DNA of 50,839 bases from Lactarius indigo (taxonomy: Eukaryota > Basidiomycota > Agaricomycetes > Russulales > Russulaceae): the NCBI GenBank assembly GCA_025766275.1, contig JAFKAC010000237.1:1-50839 (forward strand). Direction: 5' to 3'. The position numbers and the translations under genes are program-made. The notes under the pieces were generated by a model that saw nothing but the letters and a program-made list of their open reading frames with translations, was not told where the DNA came from and did no database searches. Shown piece after piece: positions 10,546-21,300 of this stretch; position 1 is the stretch's first letter; each line of letters opens with the position of its first letter.

Positions 10546-10670
10546 GCAGATAGGGGGGCTAATTACACAAATAACTATTGATGGGGCAAATGGTAACCCT
10601 CAGCTACCGTCACGTGAGGTATCAGGTTACGTCCAATCGAGGTCCAAGTCGAGGTCATCGTTGGCAAGAA

Positions 10671-13528
10671 ATGAATGGAGATCCACCACTCACACCACCC
10701 GCTCACCGTCCACCGCCTTCTACGTTGACCACTCTTCCCCAAATCCTCTCCGCGCTTTCCTCTCTCGAGTCTGAAGAAGCTGAACTCTCCAATTCACTCT
10801 CCGCCCTTCTTGCCCACCAAGAACCCATCCTCGATTCCCTTGCCCGCCTCCAAACACTCCTTCCACGAATAGACGAACTTCATGTCGACGCATCCACGCT
10901 TTCGCACAAAGTGTCCGCTACAGCCCGGACAGCTGAACGCGTCGGTGGGCGCGTGCGCACTCTCGACGAGGAGATGCGCAGGGTCCGGGAGGCAAGCGAC
11001 CGCGTCCAACAAGTCATCGAGCTCAAGGTCCGTCCCCCATTAGTCCACCCCCAAATCCCTTTTCACGTTTTCTATTCTAGTCGTCCTTGTCCGCCCTCCA
11101 GTCGTCTATCGACACGCAAGACTGGGAGTCGGCAACGCGACATTGTGCTCGGGCCATGGCCGTCCCCGATGTTGTTATCAACGGCACATTTGTGGAGACC
11201 GCCGTGGTAGGATCGCTTCTTGCCCAAACATTCTCATCGTACTAAGCTTGCGGGCGATAGCCTTCTTCGGAGAACCCCTTGCCGCCCGCGCAGACTTTGA
11301 AGGATGCGCGAAATTATCTCCTCCAGGTCTTCACGCGCCAATTCACAGAAGCAACAAAAGCCCGAGATGCGGTTGCGACGACTCGGTTCTTCAAACTATT
11401 CCCAGTGATCGGCTGGGAAGCTGAAGGGCTTGAGGCGTATGCGAGCTTTATCGTAGACCTGGTCAAGGTACGACCCCCTGCATCTGCACAAAGTACGTTC
11501 ACCTAGTAAATATTTGGTCGCCTCTCGTTTCACCTACCTTGTGAAGCATCTTCCCCCCTCTATTACATCACGGCGTTGACTGCTCTCTTTGAGAGCATAG
11601 CCATGATCGTTGACCAGCACCAGCCCGTAGTCGAAAGTTACTATGGTTCTGGTAAAATGACCAGCGTGATCGCACGCCTCTTGCAAGAATGCGATCGCGT
11701 CTGCAAAGGTCTGATTGAAGGTTGGGAAGAAGAACGGGCGATGAAGCGTAAAGTAACCAAACACCAACTCGTCGATTCTTTCACGGTTGAACGGCTGTAG
11801 CTCGCAGATGTGGCAAACGTAAACTTCCTGTCGGTCGCGCCTTCACCGACCGCACCGCGTCGGCAGACGACAACTCCCCTTTCTGAAGACGACGTGAATC
11901 CACGAGACATTGACAAGGTCATCTCCGAGGCCGCTGGAATGGCCGGCCGGTGGAACCTCTTCAAACGTTTCTTGTTGGATCGGTTGAAGGTAAGCTACCG
12001 TTTTGTGTAACGGATTGACATTTCATCCGAGGTGATAGAACGAAAGCGAGAATGAAGACGAACATAGTCGCACACCTGTATCGCGGCACGAAGAGCCATC
12101 CAGGCCCACATCTCCTGAGACTAGTAAAAACCCGCCAGATGATTCACCGCATTCAACCTCCGAGGAGCTGAAAGCGGTCGAGTCCTCCGCGTGCAATAAA
12201 CTCTTTGAAGACCTCCTGAGCACGTACTATATCCCTCTGGAAGTCTGGTACACGCGGAGCGCCATCGACAAAGTCCTCTCTACACTGTATCTGTGCCAGC
12301 GCAGTGCTGAACATCGTGTGTAGGCACACCGCCTTTCAACCCCGGACGCGACGTCGTCACCGACAATGACCACGACGCCCGACGACGCGTTCTATATTTT
12401 CAAAGTTGTTCTGTCGCGACTGCTTTCGACCGGCGCGCCGCGAGTCGTTGAGAGGACGTCGGGGGCTCTGCGCAGTGTGATCGAGAACGATTATGCTGGT
12501 ACCATCAGACGCAAGATGGACGACGTATACCGTAACGCAGGTGTCGGACGAGGAGAAAAAAGCGAGCGTGAGAGTCGTGCTGCGTTCATCGTGCGTAGGT
12601 GTCGTTACCTTTATTCGGCTTTTGCTACATTACGCCGTGCAGATATTACTGAACGACCTGGACGTGTCCGCTTCCCACATGGATCGCCTCGTAAAAGACT
12701 TGCTTGCAGCCGCTGTAATCCCGCAAAGTTTCTCGGCTGAGGAGGCCGATGCAGCCCGCGCCAGCATCTCGTCGTTCTCGAGCATCGTACCAAAGTTTCA
12801 GTCGATTTTGCGCGTGGGCGTCGAACAGTTGTTTAATCAGCTCCTGCGGCCGAAACTCCGCACGCTGCTGACAGACGTGTATAAAGACGTGTCGTACGTC
12901 CTCGACGATGATGCATATACGGCGGCCGAGTATCAGGACGTCGTGCGGAAGCGCTTTGTCAAGGCTTGGGAAGGTCTGGTGGATGGTTACAAGGTGCGCG
13001 ACATCAAAATTGGTTCTTTGCGTGCGCTTGTTTCGAACGATCCAATGCTGGCTAGGACCCGCTTACTGAGAACAATTACCACCTCTTCTTCGGACTTGCC
13101 TTGGACGTGCTGATTCGGCCCTGGGAAAAGCTAGTCTCTAGTCAAAAGTACAACGAGGTACGCGCATCCTTTTTCCTGTTTGCTTTGCGCGGACAACTCC
13201 TTTTACTGTAACAAAATTCAAATCTTCCTTCACAGCTTGGCGCCGTTCGTTTTGATCGTGACCTGCGTGCGGTCACGACGTATCTCTCTTCACAGACTGC
13301 CTTTGGGGACGTGCGCGACAAGTTTGTGCGACTCCAGCAAATCTCTACGTTGCTCAATCTCGATCAGGTCTGTATGCTGTGTTTCTTGTTTCGGCAAGAG
13401 CTAAAGAATTTAATTTTTTTGCGGTTGCGGTGCAGGAAGAGGACGTGGATGAATTTTATAATGGCTCTGGGATCACCTGGAAATTGAGCGAGCAGGACGC
13501 TCGCGCGATCGCCGGACTGAGGCTATGA
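10671..13528 (+). CDS. COG4: Conserved oligomeric Golgi complex subunit 4
   Basis: A subunit of lobe A of the COG tether, which captures retrograde vesicles at the Golgi and binds Sly1/SNAREs. The protein begins MNGDPPLTPP, then a long heptad-rich region (ILSALSSLESEEAELSNSLS, DELHVDASTLSHKVSATART) typical of COG N-termini. Next come the RNYLLQVFTRQFTEATKARD and FFKLFPVIGWEAEGLEAY blocks, then CNKLFEDLLSTYYIPLEVWY, DDAFYIFKVVLSRLL, RRKMDDVYRNAG, ILLNDLDVSASHMDRLVKDL, and a C-terminus ending ITWKLSEQDARAIAGLRL-stop. Around ten exons are separated by GT-AG introns of about 50 nt; the intron near 12591-12642 joins RAAFI to ILLNDLD in frame. No lesion was found. It shares a 125-bp divergent promoter with YPI1. 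Confidence 0.9.
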
Positions 13529-14792
13529 CAGGCGCCTCGTCTCAAGCAGGCGGCTATCATTCGAACTTATGGCTAATTTTTGATCTGTCCTTTAAAGTCT
13601 ATCAGTCAACTGCCTATGATATGGTACGACAGAATTAGCGGATATGCTCCTTTTTTTGTTCGCGCAATCATACCGTCAGGTTTCGCAAGCGACTGCAACA
13701 GGAAAGTCTGACTGAGGGGGACGCAACGATCAAACGAACCACTAGACACTCTCTGCTGCGAGAAATCACAAACATTCTACGGATCTCGCAACGAAAAAAA
13801 AAAAAAATCCCCCCCCCCGTGGCTGGGTGACCTATCACATTAGGTCCTGCGTAACATGTCGGAAACCCTCTAGTTTGTTTGCTGACTTCATGTGAGTGAT
13901 GCCACGTCTGGGTGGTTCACTTGGATTTGAAGCCGTTTTCCGATTAATTCTCTAGCGCAGACAGCGTGCAAACGATGCCAGCGTGATAGTCAAGGTCTTT
14001 CCTCACAGAAAGATACAGTGGACATACACCCTTGCGCCGGCAATTCATGTCTGCATCATACTCAATACCCGGCGGACTACCCATATAGGCCTTGTCCATA
14101 ATGAGTTTCAGACAAATAGTTGAGTAGCCGCCAGTCTACAGAGCCACGCGAGCAACGGCGATGTGTCGCAGGTGACACAACTTCATCGCCATCTATGTGT
14201 CGCGTTTCACAAGCGCCGAACATGATACGTGATTCGGCTGCATCGCGCGGTGATCGCGTGATCCTTAAAGCTGTGTTCGTAGAAAACCATACCTGACACA
14301 GCCAAGGTTGATCCTTCCTGGCAATGTATTTGCACCCGAACGAGTTGCATGCATGCTTGACTCACGGAAACAATAACGCATCATTCAGGATCCACATGGT
14401 TCACATCATTTTGCTCAGCAACAGATTGCCATCAAGGATTTCTGTCTTCTGGTTCTCCGTGGAGCGAAGGGATAACGTACGAGCGCTGGCACTAACGTCG
14501 GCCACGGGTGGCTCGGTGCACTGCTAGGGTGATGAGATGACTGTCGGCGACATTGTACCACCGACCTCTGCTCACTATAAATTGGCTTGGTTTGCGAGAT
14601 GTGGTTCTTCAGCTCCTGCTCACATTCGTCATTCGTATCTTCTCTAAGGCACTGGTTGGTTAGTTTCCAAGCTTTGTCTTCACTCTCCTGGCAGCCGTGG
14701 CTAACCCTTATGCCCTCCAGCCCACACATTCTTTGCATTCACGCCCACGTTCAAGCCGCATTTTCTTATATCAATTATCTTTATCTTTAAAC
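13529..14792. other. Long intergenic region upstream of the secreted-protein gene
   Basis: About 1.26 kb without a gene. It contains a run of 13 A followed by T and 10 C near 13794-13818. There is a hairpin at 14157-14190 (GGCGATG with CATCGCC, and an inner TGTC/GACA pair), and a TATA box at 14576-14581. The length and the TATA box suggest a regulated promoter for the following gene. Confidence 0.5.
14576..14581 (+). promoter_or_regulatory. Probable TATA box of the secreted-protein gene
   Basis: TATAAA lies 212 bp before the start codon at 14793 and is followed by a C/T-rich leader ending TTATCTTTAAAC just before the ATG. The leader could include a 5' UTR intron. TATA boxes usually mark strongly or conditionally expressed fungal genes. 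Confidence 0.45.
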
Positions 14793-15595
14793 ATGCACTC
14801 TTACAAGACCCTCGCTGTTCTCGCACTTGCTGTCTCCACAGCATCCCCCGCTCTTTCTGCTCCTGTTATGTATGCTCTTCACTTTTCGCTCTCAGGGACG
14901 GCCCTTGCTGACGAATGTTATCGTCGTTCTAGTGACGGCCAACAGCAGCAGGCCCGTGCCGACCTTGACGAACGTGCAAGCGCTCTCCCAAGTGGTCTCG
15001 GAACAGATGTTGGAAGTCTCTTGAAGACGATTGGGACCAATCTTGCCTTTGGTGCTCTGCCCGTTGCTTTGGAGCACTTCCTTGGCGGTAATAGCACGCG
15101 TCGTGCGCTACCTCGCGACGCGCCGCTCGCTGATAACGATAAACGCGCCCCCGGTGTTGCAAGCTTATTCGACGATCTCCTGACTAGCTTGAAGTCGACC
15201 GATTCCATTGGGACGGTTATCAAGAATGGCCTCCTTGGCGGCGTAGCCTCGGGAGTTGGGGCAGTTGGAGCGAGTGAACTTCTTAATAACACTAGGTGAG
15301 GGAGAAAGTTAGAAAATGCTTGCGGTTGCTCATAGTCGTTGGTAGGCGTGAACCTTCGCCGCTTTCGGGGCGCGACTTCAGTGGCATTGCAAAGACTCTT
15401 GCGGGTGCATTGCTATCCTTGGGTGCTGCGGATGGTGTAAAGGAAGCTGCGGATAAAATCTTCAACCGAGATGATGCATCGTGAGTAGCCTTCCCATCAC
15501 TATCGCAGCCACCTGACGAGCTCATCCGTCGCAGGCCTCAGGACCTCATTGATGCTCTTCAGCTTCTCGGCAGTCAGCTTGATGAGCTTGACTGA
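14793..15595 (+). CDS. Small secreted protein, function unknown
   Basis: The N-terminus MHSYKTLAVLALAVSTASPA followed by LSAPV is a textbook signal peptide (Lys at position 5, hydrophobic core, A-x-A-like cleavage). Three introns are visible: after SAPV (donor GTATGC near 14871; exon resumes at DGQQQQARADLDERA), after LLNNT (donor GTGAGG at 15297) and after NRDDA (donor GTGAGT at 15481). The last exon ends LQLLGSQLDELD-stop. The mature protein is about 200 residues with alternating Gly/Ala/Leu-rich amphipathic stretches (GLLGGVASGVGAVGASELL, TLAGALLSLGAADGVKEAAD), one N-glycosylation-type NST and one NNT, and basic sites (NDKRAP, RRALPRD) that a Kex2-like protease might cut. It has no cysteine in the mature part, so it is not a hydrophobin or typical Cys-rich effector. 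I do not recognise the family. Confidence 0.75.
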
Positions 15596-16119
15596 GCGCA
15601 TCTTGATGACATAGATATGACCTGACTTGAATGACCTTACAATTTTATTATTACCATATATCGTGGATACGCAGTTGTAATCGGGTGTTGGTTCTTCAAT
15701 GCAAGACGAGTGTGGTGTTCAAATAGGCAAATTTCGTATTGTTCATCCGAGAGCTCAGCACACACTACCCCCCCCCCCCCTTTTTTTTTTTCGCTCCGTT
15801 GAGAGTGGGTAGTGCGCGAAAGTGGTTAAAACCTCTGAAAAACGTCGACCCCGACCAGAGTGGTGAGAATGGTGAGTACAAAATGGAGGCTGCGCATTTT
15901 TTGTGCTCGCCGATTTTTGCCAGTGGGGTGCCTTTGAAAGGAAATATGACATGCTGGACTTCCCATGATTTCTCCACGAGCTGGGAAGTAACCTTAGAAA
16001 GAGCACGCCAAGACAAGCAGTGGACTTTGCAACTGGTCTGATTATAGGTCTAGTAATACAAGGACGAGGGCGATCAACCTAGATCAGGAAAAACGTAAGG
16101 GGAGGTTTCATGAGAAGTG
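15596..16119. other. Intergenic region with a C-run/T-run junction
   Basis: About 520 bp between two convergent genes. At about 15769-15791 a run of about 11 C is followed directly by about 11 T. No coding or RNA feature was recognised. Confidence 0.5.
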
Positions 16120-17145
16120 CTATCCTCGGCGTAGGGCATCCAGGCGAGCTTGTAAGGCATCTTCGTCCGTCATATTTCCGCCGCCGCCACCACCACTAGG
16201 ACCTACAGTATTCCCGGGCGATGGTGCAGGACCATCGGCAACGGCAACGGGCTGACGCTCGGTCACCGCAGAGGCGGTAGCGAGGCCCGTAGGCGCGTCG
16301 GCGAGCTGGATATAATTTTTGTTGAGTGGCGACAAGGCGAAATCAAGCGGCAGTAAGACGCACCTGCTGGGAGATTCCGACGCCGATTTCGTCGAGGACC
16401 TGTTTGAGGATCTTGTCACCCTCTTCCTCCTCGTCTTCCAAATCGTCGTCCATGACGTCGTCGACCGCGTCGCTCATCATTTCCTCCTTCATGTCCATCG
16501 TCGCGCTCTCGCGCTCGAACTCGTTCATGATGCGCTGGATTTGCGGGAGGTTGAGCCCTCGGTTCATGCTCTTCATTGCCTGTTTTTTGTTGTTGTTGGG
16601 AACGTGCAAACAACACAAATCAGCCAATTGGAGAAGGGAAAGCACGAGAGAGATTAGATTTAGACGCGAAGGACACTGACTCGTGTGGCGCCGCGCATGG
16701 CATCGGCCATTTGCTGATTACTGCGCAGCGTCTGGATGCGCAGTCCAACCGCCTGTAATTGTGTGCGCATCTGGTAGAACTTCTGGACATAACGGCGAGT
16801 GCGGACTAAGTCCTTCGCCATGACCTTGCATGCGTTCTGTAGCACGGATAGTAGCAGCCTTGTATTAGAACGTAGATGGCGTATGAAAGCTAGGGGCGCA
16901 CAAGTTGTCCCGCCTTTGCACTTTTTTTTATGTCCATGACGAGCTTCTTCTCGCTCTGCTCGAGCTTTGTGCGCTCGCGATCGAGCTCGCGCTGCGCTTT
17001 TGCGAGCGCGCGCTGGTGTTGGCGCAAACGCTCTGCGGGCGTGACGGTGCGACCAAAGAGTGCTTCCTGGATGACGATTTTATAATCCAACGTTAGGCCG
17101 TTTATCATTTCACTCATTCGGGGACGTACGTACGACGATGTTCAT
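16120..17145 (-). CDS. VPS2: ESCRT-III subunit Vps2 (CHMP2/Did4)
   Basis: It polymerises with Vps24 on endosomes and recruits the Vps4 ATPase for multivesicular-body formation and membrane scission. The first exon is only 12 nt (MNIV, 17145-17134) and splices to EALFGRTVTPAERLRQHQRA. The charged helical core then reads LAKAQRELDRERTKLEQSEK, MAKDLVRTRRYVQKFYQMR, LRSNQQMADAMRGATRAMKS and MNRGLNLPQIQRIMNEFERE, then the acidic MDMKEEMMSDAVDDVMDDDL. The C-terminus DALQARLDALRRG-stop is a MIM1 motif that binds the Vps4 MIT domain. A Gly-rich disordered linker (PSGGGGGGN) precedes it. Length is about 225-230 residues, normal for the family. The start codon is 65 bp from that of CUZ1 on the opposite strand. 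Confidence 0.93.
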
Positions 17146-17210
17146 GGGTGTTGTTGCTGAAGAGGCGCAGCGCAGCACGCTCTGCCGCCACTTGCACTCC
17201 CGGTCCGGAG

Positions 17211-18216
17211 ATGGACCTGGCTCCCATCGGTGCCCATTGCTCGCTCCCTTCTTGCCGCGCGCTCGACCTCTTGCCAATCCGATGTCGCTGTGATCAACAG
17301 TTCTGCAAAGACCATATCTTCCCAGATACGCATGATTGTCCCGTGGACCCGTCCCAGGCTCTGAGGGACGCCTCATCGCCTGCGCTCCAGAAACTCCGGC
17401 GCTGCTCCTTCGCCTCGTGCAACAAACCCAGCCTCGACGCATTCGTCGGTGATTCTGCTGGGGACGAAGGCAGGGTATCTGCGTTATGTGCGCGATGCAA
17501 GCTTGGCTACTGCGCCGCGTGAGTTTTATCCATGCTTGCCTCGAATCCTCCCATCTCCTATCTCTAAGTTGCGCGGGTTATAAGGCATCGCGACGCATCA
17601 CAACACTCCTGCCCAGCACCCGAGCCCCCACCTCCACCCAAGAATAAAGCTGCTCATGCTTTGCTGGCCAAGCACTTTCCTAATGCTGGCGCCGCATCCA
17701 GCAACAGAGCCGCTACTACTACTACTTCGCGCAAGATTCCCACCGATCCGAAAAAATTGGCGCAGCTTCAGCAGGTCGAGCTCATGAGAATGCGTCACCG
17801 CGCGGTGCCGGCCGATCCGAAAGACAAACCGGGGTCCGTTGGAGTCGACCAGCGCCTGCACGTAAAAGCAAGCTATAGAGGCGATCGTCAAGGGGTCGAG
17901 AAGACCCTCTGGTTCCGCAAGGTCACTTTTTTGGCCTCGCTTCGCTTGAATTTCCTCTGCCCGCTGACTAGTCCTTGTACTTAGAGTGTGGGCACCGGGA
18001 GGGCACTTGATATACTCGCTCACCATTTCAACGTTCGAACCACTGGGGTATGTCCGTGGGTGCGATAATCCTGGGTTGTTATTCATTGTCTTACAGCCCC
18101 TACTCCTGTATCGACGCGATGTGACCAACCAAGGAGAACTTATATTATTAGAAACCGACAGGCTTCTCAGGGAGCAGACTGAGGACGGATGTGAACTTCT
18201 CTTGAGCTCAGATTGA
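17211..18216 (+). CDS. CUZ1: AN1-type zinc-finger protein (Cuz1/ZFAND1)
   Basis: Relatives link Cdc48/p97 and the proteasome during arsenite and stress responses. Two AN1 fingers are visible: CSLPSCRALDLLPIRCRC with FCKDHIFPDTHDC, and CSFASCNKPSLDAF with LCARCKLGYCAAHRDASQHSC. The second finger is completed across the intron at 17520. A linker with PPPPPKNKAAHALL follows, then a basic helix (KKLAQLQQVELMRMRHRA) and a C-terminal ubiquitin-like domain (EKTLWFRK, TGRALDIL, PLLLYRRDV, LLREQTEDGCELLLSSD-stop). Three introns are needed (17520, about 17919 and about 18049). Length is about 250-260 residues, as in the family. It is divergent from VPS2. Confidence 0.85.
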
Positions 18217-18385
18217 TCGTGAGGGTCCGCAGATTCATAATTGGACAAACATGAGGTCGGAACACGGTTGCCCTGTCTCCGTAGAGTATCCAAATGCAAA
18301 AGTGGAGTGAGGTATATCATAAATAGTATGAGCAACGAGAGCACTGGGTAAGTATGAAAAGTAGCGGTACGGTATCCCAAGGGTT

Positions 18386-21300
18386 TCATGCGACCAGCGC
18401 GGCAAGTCGACGAAGGTGGGAAACGTTAAGGTAGGCGGGGACATACGTCTCAAGGCCGTTCACTTCCCGAGGTAATGGTAACTCGTACGGACCAACTTCT
18501 TCTGCTTCTGGCAACAGGAGATGGTCATTCCGGTCGCCCGCAACGACGCGCGATGCGACAATGCGTAAAATCTCGGGTGAGATAGGATTCTAGGCTTCTG
18601 TGAGCGATTTGTCCGTTCGCACTCAGAAGTTCGTCGTACCTCATAATCAGCAACGTAATAGTTTGTGCACATGCGTTGAATTTGCATGGGACTCAGCATC
18701 CAGCAAACGTCGTATATGATCTCGATGTCTTCAGCCGTTGCCTGTACAATTCAGTGAGTCCATGTACCGAAGAATCAGAATTCTGAAAATGCTGCCGACC
18801 TTTTTCAGTTGCAATAATTTCGTGGCCTGCATCAGGTGCTCCAGCTGTAATGTGCCCTCCGGCATATCGTGAGACTTGCACCACTCTTCTATCCGCGTGA
18901 TGTTATACTGAATTTGCATCGCTAGATTAGGCGTAAATTAGCCAAAGCTGTGGAAAATTAAAAAGCTGGAAATGAAAATGTACCCCGCTTCCAAGACGAG
19001 AAGTTCCTTCGCATGAGAAGATCGTTAAAGCTGGTCACCCCTATAAGCTTGAGGAGCTCTGTCACCACTTGCTGTACGACGCTCTCCTCCGTGTAATAGC
19101 TCTTCAGACTCTTCCATACTTTGTTTAGCAAGTTGAGAATGTCATCCATGCTGAACGCCGGCTGGCTGTTTGAATTGAAGACACGATTGAACAATCGACC
19201 TCCGCCGTCACTTGCGATAAAGCCTGGTAACGATTGGCTTTCTATGAGAGCGGGGACAACCATTTTCGTCAGCTTCTTCTTCGTCTCCGTCATCCACGTA
19301 TGGTAAATGTTGTATTCCAAACTGTCCAAATCATGCTTCACGACAGACACCAGGCGCTCATAGTCGGTCCAGTCGAATGGGCGCACGGCGTTCTCTTCAC
19401 CTGGGCCAATGCCCTGTAACATGTCCGACTCGGCAACACAGATGAAAGAGAGCATCTCGTGGACGTTTGACAGCCAGTAGATACCAGGGATTATGGCATC
19501 TTCGCCGGTGAAGGTCTATTTAAATGTCAGATAAACGGACATAATTTCTGAGACAGGGAACACTAGCCATCACATGGGCCTGTATGGTCTGCATAACGTT
19601 TGCCAGGAACCGTTCGCTCTCGGGTATTAGACCATACTTCCACATCTCGTTCGTGACTAAACTGATGAGATTTGCGGGGAATAAGATCTCCTTGACAGCT
19701 GACGGATTTGTGAGGCTCGGAAGAGGTATCTTGAGGCCTTTGATGAGACCCTCTAAGACGTCCTCGTCGAGGTTGCGAATATCTTGGAGGAGACGAATCT
19801 TCTCCTCTGCAGGGTCGTCGTAGATGTCCGATAAGCCATTCACACCGCGGAGGCGCGGAATTCCTTCTTCCCCGTTGTATGCCACAGAAACCGCACGTGG
19901 ATTTGCAGCTTGGGTACGCTTCACATACGTCATCAATTCATCCACGGACGCACGGTTGTCGTGTGGACCTAGGGCGTAAACTCCAGCAGAACTGTGTCGC
20001 CTTTGGTGCCGTACGGTAGCAGAGGGACCGCCATTGACACCTTGAGCAACTTCTTCGGGTGCCCCATTTTCCAGGTGGCGTAGGGTGGGAGCAAATGTGG
20101 GAGACACGGGTGGGTCCCGCGCGCCGCGAGTAAGGGACTGCAAGGCATGTGCGCGGTTGAGCTGCTCGCGCAGACTGCTAACTTCGTTCTTGAGTGTATG
20201 TATCACGGAGCTGTCCTCTGCAGTACGGATGGGTAAGCTGTCGACCTGTCTAGCCCGTGATTCGAGTTCCCTAGCTTGACGCATCAAGTCTTCCTCGAGC
20301 CTAAGGATTGTCTGGTCCCGTTCTTGGACAGTGGCGAGCGCCTCCTCGAGGCGCTTTTCATTGGCTTCCTTTTGGCGAAGTAGTTCGTCACGGCGAGCAA
20401 GTTCTGTCTGGGACACAGCAAGATCCGAGGAGAGCTGTTTGGCACGTGCGTCAACTTCTTCGTGCCGTGAAACCCACGACTTAAGTTGCAGTTCAATTGA
20501 GGTGAGTTTAGCGACGACTTCATTCCTCTCTTCCGTCCGCTTCTGCAGTGTCTGCGTGAGCTCGACGACTTTATTCTCCAAACGATAAGAGATCTCCTTG
20601 AACTTGGAGACTGAGCGAGCCTCGGCTTTGAGGCCTTTGAGCTGCTTGCGCGCTAGCCTCCTTCGGATGCAAGATTGCAAATAGACGACACGGCGGACAT
20701 CTGAACGGAAAACTCGTCGGACGAGACTACAATTTAACATGAGTATGCGTGGTGCACTGTGAGATGCACAGAAACGTACATTCCCCGGAACAAACTCTGC
20801 AAAATTGTGGTCGCGTGGACTCGTCGGCGTGCCTGGTATGCGCGACGAGCCTGGACCCCCCTGACACCTACACAGGGCCCCTGCAATCAGTATGGATGGA
20901 GGGTGTACAAATACAGCACGTACGGCTCTGGAAGCGAACGACGGCTGTTCGAATCTCTGTGAAGCGCTTCCGTTGTACGTATCGCCGCACGGCCTTTTGA
21001 AGTCGGACAGCAGCGTTCTCCCGACGAACTTGGGTAACAAAGCGTCTTGCCATAATTCCGCGCCACCATGTTTGAATCTTAATGGCAGCGACCCGCATCT
21101 CGCGGTAGCGCTTCATAGCCATACGCCGTCGCATATTCTTTTGCACCACAGTGACCATAGCATTGAGCCGATCAGCGCGTAACGTTTCCAGGGCAGCGAG
21201 CATGCCCGCACGGAAGAATATCTTCGTCTTGCCGTTCTGATATTTATCGGGGTCGTTGATCGTCTTGTCGAGAATCAATGAGCAAAGGGAGTTCAGCTCC

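Noticed and set aside
12520..12600. Apparent frame change in COG4 where a second open frame (SDEEKKASVRVV) looks plausible
   Set aside because: The frame of RRKMDDVYRNAG continues to RAAFI and splices with GTGCGT...GTGCAG directly to ILLNDLDVSASH, so no shift is needed.
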